Assembly (NCBI GenBank): GCA_947489195.1
Contig: CANLCT010000006.1
Location: 47,694-111,693 of the forward strand
Origin: an uncultured Aquimarina sp.
GTDB lineage: Bacteria; Bacteroidota; Bacteroidia; Flavobacteriales; Flavobacteriaceae
DNA length: 64,000 nucleotides
Direction of reading: 5' to 3'
Shown here: one piece after another, positions 33,276 to 41,897 of the stretch
Numbering within the stretch: position 1 is the first letter of the stretch
Layout of the letters: every line of letters starts with the position of its first letter
Notes under the pieces: model-generated
What the model was told of the DNA's origin: nothing
Databases searched by the model: none
What the model saw: the letters and a program-made list of their open reading frames with translations, nothing else
Position numbers and translations under genes: made by a program

Positions 33276-34406
33276 ATGCGAAAAATTATCCTTTCTATTC
33301 TTGGAATTTTATTAATTGTAGGATCTTTTTTATATGCAAAAAAATTAATAGCGAATAAAAAAAAGCCAAAGCCAATATCTGAAAGAGTAGTCAAAACTGT
33401 TTTTACAGAAACGGTTACTAATAAAACGGTAAATATAGTTATTCCGGCAAGTGGTAATTTGGTAGCAAAACGCCGTATCGAATTGTTTTCGGAAGTACAA
33501 GGGATTTTTAAAACTGGAAATAAATTATTTAAGCCTGGTCAAAAATTTACTAAAGGACAAACACTTATTCATATTGATGCTAATGAGTATTATGCAAGTG
33601 TACAGTCGGCAAAAAGTAATTTATACAATTCGGTAGCAGCCATTATGCCAGATTTAAGACTGGATTTTCCAGAGGTGTTTCCTAAATGGCAATCGTATTT
33701 AGCTTCATACGATTTAACCAAATCAACTCCAGAATTACCAAAAACAGCATCTGAAAAAGAAAACTATTTTATTTCGGGGCGAGGCATAATTGCGAATTAT
33801 TATAATGTTAAAAATTTAGAACAACGACTTTCTAAATACATATTAAGAGCCCCTTTTACAGGGATTTTAACAGAGGCTTTGGTAACAGAAGGATCATTAA
33901 TTAGAAATGGTCAAAAATTAGGAGAATTCATCGATACTTCAGTATACGAAATGGAAATAGCAATTAGCGAATCTTTAGTTGGCTTTCTTAAAATAGGAAA
34001 AAAAGTAGCGTTAACTAATTTGGATAAAACCAAAGAGTATACAGGAACTATTTCTAGAATTAATGGAAATATTGATAATACAACTCAAACTATAACTATT
34101 TATATTGAAGTAAAACATCCAGATTTAAAAGCAGGAATGTTTTTAGAAGCGAAGGTGGATGCAAGAGAAGAAAAAGAAGCCATTGAAATCAACCGAAATT
34201 TATTGCAAGAAAACAATCAAATATATGTAGTTAAAGATAGCATCTTAGATCTTTTGGATGTAAAGCCAGTTTATTTTTCTGATAAAAAGGTGGTGTTAAA
34301 ATCAATACCAAATAATACGATTATTTTAAAAAGACCAGTGCCAGGAGCTTATGCAGGTATGATTGTAAAGCCATACGAGGCTAATAATTCACAAAAAAAT
34401 AAGTAA
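33276..34406 (+). CDS. RND efflux periplasmic adaptor (HlyD/MFP family)
   Basis: The adaptor bridges an inner-membrane RND pump and an outer-membrane TolC channel. The 376-residue protein has an N-terminal membrane anchor or signal (IILSILGILLIVGSFLYAKKL), then the biotinyl-lipoyl-like halves: ASGNLVAKRRIELFSEVQGIF with LIHIDANEYYA before, and LRAPFTGILTEALVTEGSLIRNGQKLGEFID after, the alpha-hairpin. Beta-barrel (YEMEIAISESLVGFL, GKKVALTNL) and membrane-proximal (TQTITIYIEVKHPDLKAGMFLEAKVD) domains complete the fold. There is no lipobox Cys. It is the first gene of a three-gene operon, with 3 bases between it and the pump gene. Confidence 0.93.
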   Translation: MRKIILSILGILLIVGSFLYAKKLIANKKKPKPISERVVKTVFTETVTNKTVNIVIPASGNLVAKRRIELFSEVQGIFKTGNKLFKPGQKFTKGQTLIHIDANEYYASVQSAKSNLYNSVAAIMPDLRLDFPEVFPKWQSYLASYDLTKSTPELPKTASEKENYFISGRGIIANYYNVKNLEQRLSKYILRAPFTGILTEALVTEGSLIRNGQKLGEFIDTSVYEMEIAISESLVGFLKIGKKVALTNLDKTKEYTGTISRINGNIDNTTQTITIYIEVKHPDLKAGMFLEAKVDAREEKEAIEINRNLLQENNQIYVVKDSILDLLDVKPVYFSDKKVVLKSIPNNTIILKRPVPGAYAGMIVKPYEANNSQKNK

Positions 34407-34409
34407 ACT

Positions 34410-37400
34410 ATGAAAAAGATTATTACTTATTTTATTCGGTATCATGTAGCGGTAAATGTATTTATTCTTGCTTTTGTAGTTTTTGGAATTATTGGAATAA
34501 AGTCTTTAAAATCTTCTTTCTTTCCTTTAATAGAATCTAAAATTATTTCGGTTTACATTACTTATCCAGGAGCATCACCTCAGGAAATCGAAGAAGGAAT
34601 TACGTTAAAAATAGAAGATAACTTAAAAGGACTACGAGGTATTGATCGAGTTACCTCGGTTTCGCAAGAAAATAGTGGGGTAATTACTGTCGAAATTGAA
34701 AAAGGCAAAAATATTGATTTCATGCTTTTGGAAATTAAAAATGCAGTAGATAGGGTGCCTTCATTTCCTACAGGGATGGAACCATTAATTGTAGCAAAGC
34801 GAGAAGAGGTAAGGCAAACCATTACTTTTGCCTTAAGTGGCGAAAATGTGCGTTTAGCAACATTAAAACAAATTGGCCGTCAAATTGAAAATGATTTACG
34901 CGCCATTGATGGTATTTCTCAAATAGAAATTGAAGGTTACCCAGAGGAAGAAATTGAAATAGCCGTAAACGAAGCAAGTTTATTAGCCTATAATATTACA
35001 TTTACCGATGTGGCTCAGTCTGTAAGTAATTCTAATATATTAGTTACAGGGGGTAACATTAAAACCGATGTTGAAGAATATTTAATTCGTGCCAATAGCC
35101 GTTCGTATTATGGAGCAGAATTGCTAAATACTATAGTAAAAGCTTCACCAAGCGGAAAAACCATACGATTAAAAGATATTGCTGTTGTCAGAGACCGATT
35201 CTCTGAAACACCTAATGCTTTGTTCTTTAATGAGCAATTGTCATTGGCAATTACGGTTACAAGTACAAATAATGAAGATTTAATTTCTTCTGCTGATAAG
35301 GTTAAGGAGTATATTAGAACTTACAATCAAAAATATAACAACGTTCGTTTGGATGTGGTAAGGGATTTATCATTTACATTAAATCAACGTACAGAATTAC
35401 TTACCGAAAATGCTATTGTGGGTATGATTTTAGTACTCCTATTTTTATCAGTGTTTTTAAATACGCGATTGGCATTTTGGGTGGCTTTTGGGTTGCCAAT
35501 TTCTTTTTTAGGAATGTTCATATTTGCCAGTTCATTTGATGTGACGATCAATGTACTTTCGCTTTTCGGAATGATCATTGTTATTGGGATTTTGGTGGAT
35601 GATGGTATTGTAATTGCCGAAAATATTTACCAACATTACGAAAAAGGAAAGACGCCCATACAAGCAGCTATTGATGGAACAATGGAAGTAATTCCGCCAG
35701 TAGTTTCAGCTATTATCACTACACTTTTGGCTTTTTCATTGTTCTTATTTTTGGATAGTCGTATTGGTGAGTTTTTTAGTGAAGTTTCGGTAGTGGTCAT
35801 TTTAACTTTGGTGGTTTCATTAGTCGAAGCTTTAATTATTTTGCCCGCTCACTTAGCGCATTCAAAAGCATTACAACAACAAGTTGAAGAAAAGAACCCT
35901 TCTAAAATGAAGCAATTTTTTACTAAAATGAGAATCATTAATACGTATGGAGATCGTTTTATGAATGCGTGCAGAGATAAAGTTTATAGTCCTGTGTTGG
36001 ATTTTGTACTTCGATATAAAATATTAGCCTTAGGAGTATTAGTCTCATTTTTAGTATTAACATTTGGGGCAATTGGTGGTGGTATAATTGGGGTAACACT
36101 ATTTCCTTCAATAGCAAGTGATCGAGTTACCATCGAATTGGAAATGCCTAAGGGAACCAATGTAAAAATTACAGATTCAATTATTTCGATGATTGAAAAA
36201 AAATCTTTTATAGTTAACAAAGAGCTTACGGATGAATATTTGAAAGATACAGGTAAAGATTTATTCGAAAACACCATAGTTCAAATTAATAGTAGCTCAA
36301 GTGCTCGATTGCAAATAAACCTCCTTCCGGGAGAAGAGCGACCCGATGCTATAAAATCAACTTTGGTAGCTAATAAACTAAGAGAATTGGTTGGTCCAGT
36401 AATAGGAACAGAACGTTTGGTATTTGGGTCTGGTGGTAATTTTGGTGGTAGTCCAGTATCTGTTTCTTTGCTAAGCAATAATATCAAGGAATTAAAAGGA
36501 GCTAAAAATGAATTGAAAAAAGTGTTAGAAACTAATCCATTGTTAAAGGATGTGGTAGACAATGATCCTGCGGGTATTAAAGAAATTCGTTTGGAATTAA
36601 ATGAAAGTGCATATTTATTAGGGCTCGATTTACAAACGGTAATGAGTCAAATAAGAGCAGGTTTTTTTGGCTTGCAGGCACAACGCTTTCAAAGGGGGCA
36701 GGACGAAATTAGAGTTTGGGTTAGGTACGATGAAACGAATCGAAATTCAATAACTAATCTAGATAATATTCGCATTCAAACACCTAATGGCAAAGGCGTT
36801 TTTTTAAAAGATATTTCTACATATTCCATAGTTAGGGGAGATGTGGCAATAAATCACCTAGAGGGACAAAGAGAAATTCAAGTTTCGGCAGATTTAAAAG
36901 ACCCTAGTTCCAGTGCTACTGATATTTTAACCGATATTAAAGCAACTACTATAAAGGAATTGCAATCGAAATATCCAACTATTACTACATCTTTCGAAGG
37001 GCAAAATAGAGAAGCTTCAAAATTAGGAAAGTCTTTAAAACAAGCCGGAGGGGTTATCTTGCTTTTAATTTATATCACCATAGCTTTTACTTTCAGGAGT
37101 TACAGTCAGCCATTTTTGTTACTGTTATTGGTACCATTTAGTTTAACAGCTGTGGCATGGGGTCATTGGCTATTAGGTTTTTCAGTCAATGTTTTATCAC
37201 TTTTAGGAATTATAGCCTTGATCGGTATTATGGTTAACGATGGCTTGGTGTTAATAGGTAAGTTTAATGCCAATTTAAAAGAGGGAATGTCATTTGATCT
37301 AGCACTGTCCGAAGCTGGAAAATCACGTTTCCGAGCCATTTTTTTAACCTCACTAACAACGGTAGCAGGTTTAGCTCCGCTATTGTTAGAAAAAAGTAGA

Positions 37401-37604
37401 CAAGCCCAATTTTTAAAACCGATGGCCATATCCATTTCTTTTGGAATAGCTTATGCCACTATTTTAACACTTTTGATATTACCATTATTCTTATCATTTA
37501 GTAACGCTATAAAAAAGAATTTTAAATGGTTGGCAACAGGAAATAAAATAAGTAAAGAAGAAGTTGAACGCGCAATTATTGAACAGCATGAAGCAGATCA
37601 TTAA
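34410..37604 (+). CDS. RND efflux transporter permease (AcrB/HAE1 type)
   Basis: A 1064-residue inner-membrane proton antiporter of the resistance-nodulation-division superfamily. It has the expected layout: TM1 near 13-30, a large periplasmic porter loop, TM2-6 (MILVLLFLSVFLNTRLAFWVAFGLPISF onwards), TM7 near 530, a second porter loop and TM8-12 (LLIYITIAFTFRSYSQPFLLLLLVPFSL onwards). The TM4 proton-relay segment reads GMIIVIGILVDDGIVIAENIYQHYEKG, with the Asp-Asp pair present. The docking-repeat PGASPQEIEEGITLKIEDNL is typical. Substrate is unknown; the divergence from classic AcrB could indicate drugs, fatty acids or other amphiphiles. It overlaps the TolC gene by 17 bases. Confidence 0.95.
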   Translation: MKKIITYFIRYHVAVNVFILAFVVFGIIGIKSLKSSFFPLIESKIISVYITYPGASPQEIEEGITLKIEDNLKGLRGIDRVTSVSQENSGVITVEIEKGKNIDFMLLEIKNAVDRVPSFPTGMEPLIVAKREEVRQTITFALSGENVRLATLKQIGRQIENDLRAIDGISQIEIEGYPEEEIEIAVNEASLLAYNITFTDVAQSVSNSNILVTGGNIKTDVEEYLIRANSRSYYGAELLNTIVKASPSGKTIRLKDIAVVRDRFSETPNALFFNEQLSLAITVTSTNNEDLISSADKVKEYIRTYNQKYNNVRLDVVRDLSFTLNQRTELLTENAIVGMILVLLFLSVFLNTRLAFWVAFGLPISFLGMFIFASSFDVTINVLSLFGMIIVIGILVDDGIVIAENIYQHYEKGKTPIQAAIDGTMEVIPPVVSAIITTLLAFSLFLFLDSRIGEFFSEVSVVVILTLVVSLVEALIILPAHLAHSKALQQQVEEKNPSKMKQFFTKMRIINTYGDRFMNACRDKVYSPVLDFVLRYKILALGVLVSFLVLTFGAIGGGIIGVTLFPSIASDRVTIELEMPKGTNVKITDSIISMIEKKSFIVNKELTDEYLKDTGKDLFENTIVQINSSSSARLQINLLPGEERPDAIKSTLVANKLRELVGPVIGTERLVFGSGGNFGGSPVSVSLLSNNIKELKGAKNELKKVLETNPLLKDVVDNDPAGIKEIRLELNESAYLLGLDLQTVMSQIRAGFFGLQAQRFQRGQDEIRVWVRYDETNRNSITNLDNIRIQTPNGKGVFLKDISTYSIVRGDVAINHLEGQREIQVSADLKDPSSSATDILTDIKATTIKELQSKYPTITTSFEGQNREASKLGKSLKQAGGVILLLIYITIAFTFRSYSQPFLLLLLVPFSLTAVAWGHWLLGFSVNVLSLLGIIALIGIMVNDGLVLIGKFNANLKEGMSFDLALSEAGKSRFRAIFLTSLTTVAGLAPLLLEKSRQAQFLKPMAISISFGIAYATILTLLILPLFLSFSNAIKKNFKWLATGNKISKEEVERAIIEQHEADH

Positions 37605-38922
37605 AAAACAGACTATTTGCGGACTTATTTTATTCTTTAGTTGTTTTGGAAGAATAATAACAGCGCAAGAATTATTAACACCAAGAGAGGCTATAAAGTT
37701 AGCTTTAGAACATAATTATGGAATAAAATTAACAAAAAACAATGTCGAAGTAGCTGAAGTAAATGCAGCTATTTTAAATTCGGGTTACTTACCAACTTTA
37801 ACTGCTAGCGGAGGAGCTACATTTAATAGAGATAATATTGAGGCAGACTTTTCAAACGGAGAGTCAACTTCATTGGATGGAGCAGAAAGTTCTCGTTATA
37901 ATGCTTCGTTAGATTTAAATTATACCTTATTTGATGGTCTTGGAAGATTTTATAATTACAAACGTTTAAAAGAGCAATACAAATTATCAGAATTAGAAGC
38001 TAGAGGAACTATAGAAAATACGGTAGAACAATTGTTTTCGGTGTATTATAATGTGGCTCAATTGATTCGGAATATTGAAGCGAATAAGGAATCATTAAAA
38101 ATTTCAAAAGAACGTTTGACCAGAGCAACATATCAATTCGAATATGGGCAAAACACAAAACTAGGTGTGCTTAATGCTGAGGTAGATATTAATAATGATA
38201 CCGTAAGTTTTATTACAACTAAACAACAACTTATTAATGCAAAACGAGACTTAAACTTTATTTTAGGTAATGTATTAGATCAAGAATTTGAAATTAATCC
38301 CGATATTAAATTTACTTCAATTATTAAGAAGGATGAGTTGTTAGAAAAAACAAAATCTCAAAATGTAAACTTATTGCGGGCAAATAAAAATATTGAGATT
38401 GGACAATATGCTATTAATTTGAATAAAGGCGCTTATTTACCAACTGTTGGTTTAGTAGGGTCTTACGGGTGGAATCAAAATGATAATAATTCGGCATCGT
38501 TTGTAGCAGTATCAACGACTACAGGTTTATCGGGAGGCGTAAATTTACGATGGAATTTATTTGATGGAGGAGGTGCCATTACAAGGGTTAAAACTGCCAA
38601 GTTAAATCTTGAAAATCAAGAACTGCAAAAAAAACAATTAGCATTGAGTGTGGAACGTAATTTTAATAATGCTTGGGATGATTACGAAAATAAATTATTA
38701 GTATACAACATACAGGAGCAAAACATTATAACAGCAACAAATAATTTTAACCGTACCGAAGAAAAATTTAAAATAGGTCAAGTTAATTCTATCGAATTTA
38801 GGCAAGCGCAACTAAACTTATTAAATGCTGAATTAAGCCGAAATCAAGCCAAATACCAAGCCAAACTAGCTGAGCTAAGAATTCTAAGAATTAGTGGCGA
38901 GTTGTTGAATACGGAGTTTTAG
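37588..38922 (+). CDS. TolC-family outer-membrane efflux protein
   Basis: The outer-membrane exit duct of the tripartite pump. The 444-residue protein has a signal peptide (MKQIIKKQTICGLILFFSCFGRIITAQ) and two internally repeated halves, each with a beta part and long coiled helices: LTPREAIKLALEHNYGIKLTKNNVEVAEVNAAIL and YNASLDLNYTLFDGLGRFYNYKRLKEQYKLSELEA in the first, and KNIEIGQYAINLNKGAYLPTVGLVGSYGWNQ and NLRWNLFDGGGAITRVKTAKLNLENQELQKKQ in the second. I use ATG 37588, which gives the signal peptide; the longer frame begins with a TTG at 37564. It overlaps the pump gene by 17 bases, so the operon is tightly coupled. The inverted-repeat element begins at its stop codon. Confidence 0.92.
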   Translation: MKQIIKKQTICGLILFFSCFGRIITAQELLTPREAIKLALEHNYGIKLTKNNVEVAEVNAAILNSGYLPTLTASGGATFNRDNIEADFSNGESTSLDGAESSRYNASLDLNYTLFDGLGRFYNYKRLKEQYKLSELEARGTIENTVEQLFSVYYNVAQLIRNIEANKESLKISKERLTRATYQFEYGQNTKLGVLNAEVDINNDTVSFITTKQQLINAKRDLNFILGNVLDQEFEINPDIKFTSIIKKDELLEKTKSQNVNLLRANKNIEIGQYAINLNKGAYLPTVGLVGSYGWNQNDNNSASFVAVSTTTGLSGGVNLRWNLFDGGGAITRVKTAKLNLENQELQKKQLALSVERNFNNAWDDYENKLLVYNIQEQNIITATNNFNRTEEKFKIGQVNSIEFRQAQLNLLNAELSRNQAKYQAKLAELRILRISGELLNTEF

Positions 38923-39099
38923 TTAACGTGAATTTGATATAATTTTATTCAACTATCAAATTGTCAATTCGAGTGATTTTCGATAAAAAATTGTATCGAG
39001 AAAGGCATTTTTGATACGAAAAAGATGATCCTCGATATAAAATTCTTACTGAATTTCACTTGAATTGACATCTTTTTCTTAAATCGAACTCACATTAAT
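38923..39099 (+). repeat. Dispersed inverted-repeat element, copy B
   Basis: Begins TTAACGTGAATTTGAT immediately after the TolC-family stop and ends AATCGAACTCACATTAA. The two ends are imperfect inverted repeats, and an inner pair TGTCAATTCGAGTGA (about 38959) / TTCACTTGAATTGACA (about 39057) is also inverted. The whole unit aligns with the reverse complement of 26288-26463. Between the arms are further small palindromic pieces (ATCGAGAAAGG, TTGATACGA). There is no ORF. It lies between convergent genes and might also serve as their terminator. Confidence 0.7.
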
Positions 39100-39128
39100 T
39101 AGGTAAAGAAGATTTAGTAGTAAATCTT

Positions 39129-40025
39129 TTAAAACAACGATCCCTGAATCGTTCGATTAGGATCATCAGGTATTTTCAAATCAAGTTTTAATTCATTATT
39201 CAACTTTTTTATCAAATAAGCGGATAAAAGCGGGGATTCTACTTCTAAATTTTGATGTACAAAAAAGTGAATCGCTGCTATGCCTTGATGTTTCCATTCA
39301 ATAATTCGGGAGACCCAATCGTCCAAACGAGTATAGTCACTGCTATGATTAGCGCCTACGTACCTAACAAATGCTTCGCTATTTGTTAAGCGCATGTGTA
39401 GTAAATCTCTGCGTCCAGCGGTGTCGGTAATAATATTTGAAATATTATTTTCCTCAAATAATTGATACAATTCAGCACTAATTGTTGAGTCATTATACCA
39501 ATCGGTGTGTCGTAATTCTACGGCAAGAGCTAACTCCTTTGGCCAATTTTCAATAAAATGAATAAGTCTATTAAAATCTTTAGGAGCAAAATTACTGTGC
39601 ATTTGCAAAAAAGTGGTGCCTAATTTTTCTTTTAACTTAATTGCTGAATTGATATAATTGTCAACATAAATTTGGGCTTCAGGTTTTAAGCGCTCAAAAT
39701 GTGAAATATTTTGAACTAGTTTGGGGAAAAATTTGAAATTATCAGGTGTTTTATCATACCATTTTTGGAATTGCTCAGGCGGAAAAATTCTGTAAAATGT
39801 AGCATTTAGTTCAATAGCATTAAATTGTTTGGAATAATACCTCAATTCATCTTTAGTGCCTTTAGGGTAAAAACCTTTTAAATCTTGTTTATTCCATTTT
39901 GCACATCCAACATGTAATTTGAATTGGTTGCTTTTGTTTTTAGCAAGTACATTTGCAGTACCAGAATGATCTTTAGGTAAAACAAAATCAATTTTTTCTG
40001 GATGGGTAACTTTTCCAAATTGCAT
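39129..40025 (-). CDS. DUF72 (YecE-like) protein
   Basis: A 298-residue protein of the DUF72 family, a TIM-barrel family of unknown biochemical role. Signatures are KLHVGCAKWNKQDLKGFYPKGTKDELRYYSKQFNAIELNATFYRI (HVGxxxW, FNxxExNxTFYR), FKFFPKLVQNISHFERL, LQMHSNFAPKDFNRLIHFIENWP, LAVELRHTDWYND and the C-terminal AIHFFVHQNLEVESPLLSAYLI. These are the typical DUF72 landmarks in order. It is cytosolic by appearance and monocistronic, in convergent orientation with the RND operon. An N-terminal extension of about 35 residues (to DHSGTANVLAKNKSNQ) precedes the domain, as in other flavobacterial members. Confidence 0.9.
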   Translation of the reverse strand: MQFGKVTHPEKIDFVLPKDHSGTANVLAKNKSNQFKLHVGCAKWNKQDLKGFYPKGTKDELRYYSKQFNAIELNATFYRIFPPEQFQKWYDKTPDNFKFFPKLVQNISHFERLKPEAQIYVDNYINSAIKLKEKLGTTFLQMHSNFAPKDFNRLIHFIENWPKELALAVELRHTDWYNDSTISAELYQLFEENNISNIITDTAGRRDLLHMRLTNSEAFVRYVGANHSSDYTRLDDWVSRIIEWKHQGIAAIHFFVHQNLEVESPLLSAYLIKKLNNELKLDLKIPDDPNRTIQGSLF

Positions 40026-40267
40026 AAGTATTTTTTAAGAATGAGTGCTTATGGATTCATATTCAAATGTATTGATAAATTCAAATTATTAATTATAGGA
40101 AGTCAATAATTATTTGCATTTCGAAATTGTTTGAGGAATACTTTTTAAAAAAGATAAAGTATTAAAAGAATCTTATTTTTTTAGAAGTTTATTTTTAAAT
40201 TCTTATCTATTTAAACGATTGGATATTCGTATTTTTACCGACAGAAAATTAATTAAAAAAATATAAA

Positions 40268-41194
40268 ATGAAAGTAACTGTAGTAGGTGCAGGTGCCGTA
40301 GGGGCAAGTTGTGCAGAATATATTGCTATTAAAAACTTTGCTTCGGAAGTAGTAATTTTAGATATTAAAGAAGGTTATGCAGAAGGAAAAGCAATGGACT
40401 TGATGCAAACAGCTTCGTTGTTAAATTTTGATACTCAAATCGTAGGTAGTACTAATGATTACGCTAAAACAGCAGGATCTGAAGTGGCTGTCATTACTTC
40501 GGGTATTCCTCGTAAACCAGGAATGACTCGTGAAGAATTGATTGGTATTAATGCCGGAATTGTAAAGCAAGTTTCAGAAAACTTAATTAAGCACTCTCCA
40601 AATGTAATTATTATAGTTGTGAGTAATCCAATGGATACGATGACTTATTTAGTGCATAAAACTACTGATCTTCCTAAAAACCGTATTATTGGTATGGGTG
40701 GCGCTTTAGACAGTGCGCGTTTTAAATACCGTTTGGCAGAAGCTTTAGAGGCACCTATTTCTGATATTGATGGAATGGTAATTGGTGGACATAGTGATAA
40801 AGGAATGTTGCCTTTAACTCGTTTAGCTACACGTAACAGTGTAAAAGCTTCTGAGTTTTTATCAGCGGAACGTTTAGAGCAGGTTGCTGCCGATACTAAA
40901 GTTGGTGGAGCTACATTAACCGGATTGTTAGGGACAAGTGCTTGGTATGCACCAGGTGCGGCTGTGTCATCTATGGTACAAGCTATAGTTTGTGATCAAA
41001 AGAAAATGTTTCCATGTTCAGCATTACTAGAAGGAGAATATGGAATGAGTGATATTTCAATTGGTGTACCTGTGTTATTAGGTAAAAATGGTATCGAAAA
41101 AATTGTTGAAATCGAATTAGATGAAGCAGAAAAAGCTAAATTAACTGAAAGTGCTGAAGGAGTGCGTAAAACAAACGGATTACTTGAGTTGTAA
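40268..41194 (+). CDS. mdh: Malate dehydrogenase
   Basis: Interconverts malate and oxaloacetate with NAD in the TCA cycle. The 308-residue protein is of the lactate-dehydrogenase-like MDH type. NAD binding is KVTVVGAGAVGASCAEYIA with the acidic strand end VILDIKEGYAEGKAMDLMQ. Substrate arginines are in GIPRKPGMTREELI, then IIIVVSNPMDTMTYLVHK, NRIIGMGGALDSARFKYRLAE and the catalytic His in GMVIGGHSDKGMLPLTR. The substrate-loop Arg (GIPRKPGMTR) fits malate rather than lactate. It is monocistronic, with a clear terminator. Together with the two aconitases it gives the window three TCA-cycle genes. Confidence 0.96.
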   Translation: MKVTVVGAGAVGASCAEYIAIKNFASEVVILDIKEGYAEGKAMDLMQTASLLNFDTQIVGSTNDYAKTAGSEVAVITSGIPRKPGMTREELIGINAGIVKQVSENLIKHSPNVIIIVVSNPMDTMTYLVHKTTDLPKNRIIGMGGALDSARFKYRLAEALEAPISDIDGMVIGGHSDKGMLPLTRLATRNSVKASEFLSAERLEQVAADTKVGGATLTGLLGTSAWYAPGAAVSSMVQAIVCDQKKMFPCSALLEGEYGMSDISIGVPVLLGKNGIEKIVEIELDEAEKAKLTESAEGVRKTNGLLEL

Positions 41195-41226
41195 TTGATA
41201 AGTTAATTATAATTTTATTTATTATT

Positions 41227-41257
41227 AAATAGGTCACCTTATAGGTGGCCTATTTTT
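41227..41257 (+). terminator. Terminator of mdh
   Basis: AAATAGG-T-CACCT, loop TAT, AGGTG-G-CCTATTT: a 13-position stem with one G-T pair, and T run in the 3' strand, 33 bases past the stop. Confidence 0.88.
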
Positions 41258-41827
41258 GTTTATGCTAGTGTAAAAGCATTTTAATTCTAATAATAATGAA
41301 CTATAATTGAATAAAAATGTTTTCTTTTTGTGATTTTGGTGTTAAAATATTGATTTGAATACTATTGAATTAGTTAATTTTAAAGATTTTGTTGACTTTT
41401 GTAAATAGGGTTAATCTTCAAAAAACAGTTAATTTCGACGAATAAGGTATTTGGTTTATTTTTTTTATAGGTAGTAAAGGACCCTTAAAAATTAAAAATA
41501 GCTGTATTTTATTTGGTCAGTTTTATTACAAGTACTTTAAATTAATTTTGCTTAGTTAGTGAGTTGAAAGTCAATTATAGTAGCTGTACAAGTTAATTAG
41601 CTGGATAATGATTAAATAATAGCGTATTAGCTTAATTGTTCTATTACAAGAGGTATCGATTTTGTCAAATTAATTATTGTTACTTTATGAAAATGCTCGG
41701 CTGAGTTACTTAAAAATAGGGGAATAATGAATTTTATTGGTTGAAATTAGCTTAGGTAAGTGAAAACTTACATAAAACTTATTTAAGCTATATGCTCAAA
41801 GCTTTGAAATAAGCGATAAAAAAATAA
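41258..41827. other. Long non-coding spacer before secDF
   Basis: About 570 AT-rich bases, the longest gene-free stretch in the window. No ORF with coding character, tRNA or rRNA is visible. The only notable structure is the nested hairpin and palindrome at 41749-41807, listed separately. Confidence 0.55.
41749..41807. other. Nested hairpin plus palindrome upstream of secDF promoter
   Basis: AGCTTA (41749-41754) pairs with TAAGCT (41784-41789) around an inner stem GTAAGT-GAAA-ACTTAC (41756-41771) with a GNRA-type loop. The 12-base palindrome TCAAAGCTTTGA follows at 41796-41807, 20 bases before the -33 box. It could be an operator or a small structured transcript; I cannot decide. Confidence 0.4.
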
Positions 41828-41858
41828 TTGGCGGTTAAATATTGAAAAGTTATATTTG
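41828..41858 (+). promoter_or_regulatory. Promoter of secDF
   Basis: TTG (41828-41830), 20 bases, TATATTTG (41851-41858): a full Bacteroidota -33/-7 match. Its final TTG could be misread as a start codon in frame with secDF, but it lies upstream of the expected transcription start. Confidence 0.7.
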
Positions 41859-41897
41859 TCCGTTTTAGAAATTACACAAATTAAATTTATTGAAATA

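Noticed and set aside
34580..37435. Several open frames of 60-100 codons antisense to the RND pump gene
   Set aside because: They are shadows of a long coding region with strong codon bias; none shows a family motif, start context or promoter.
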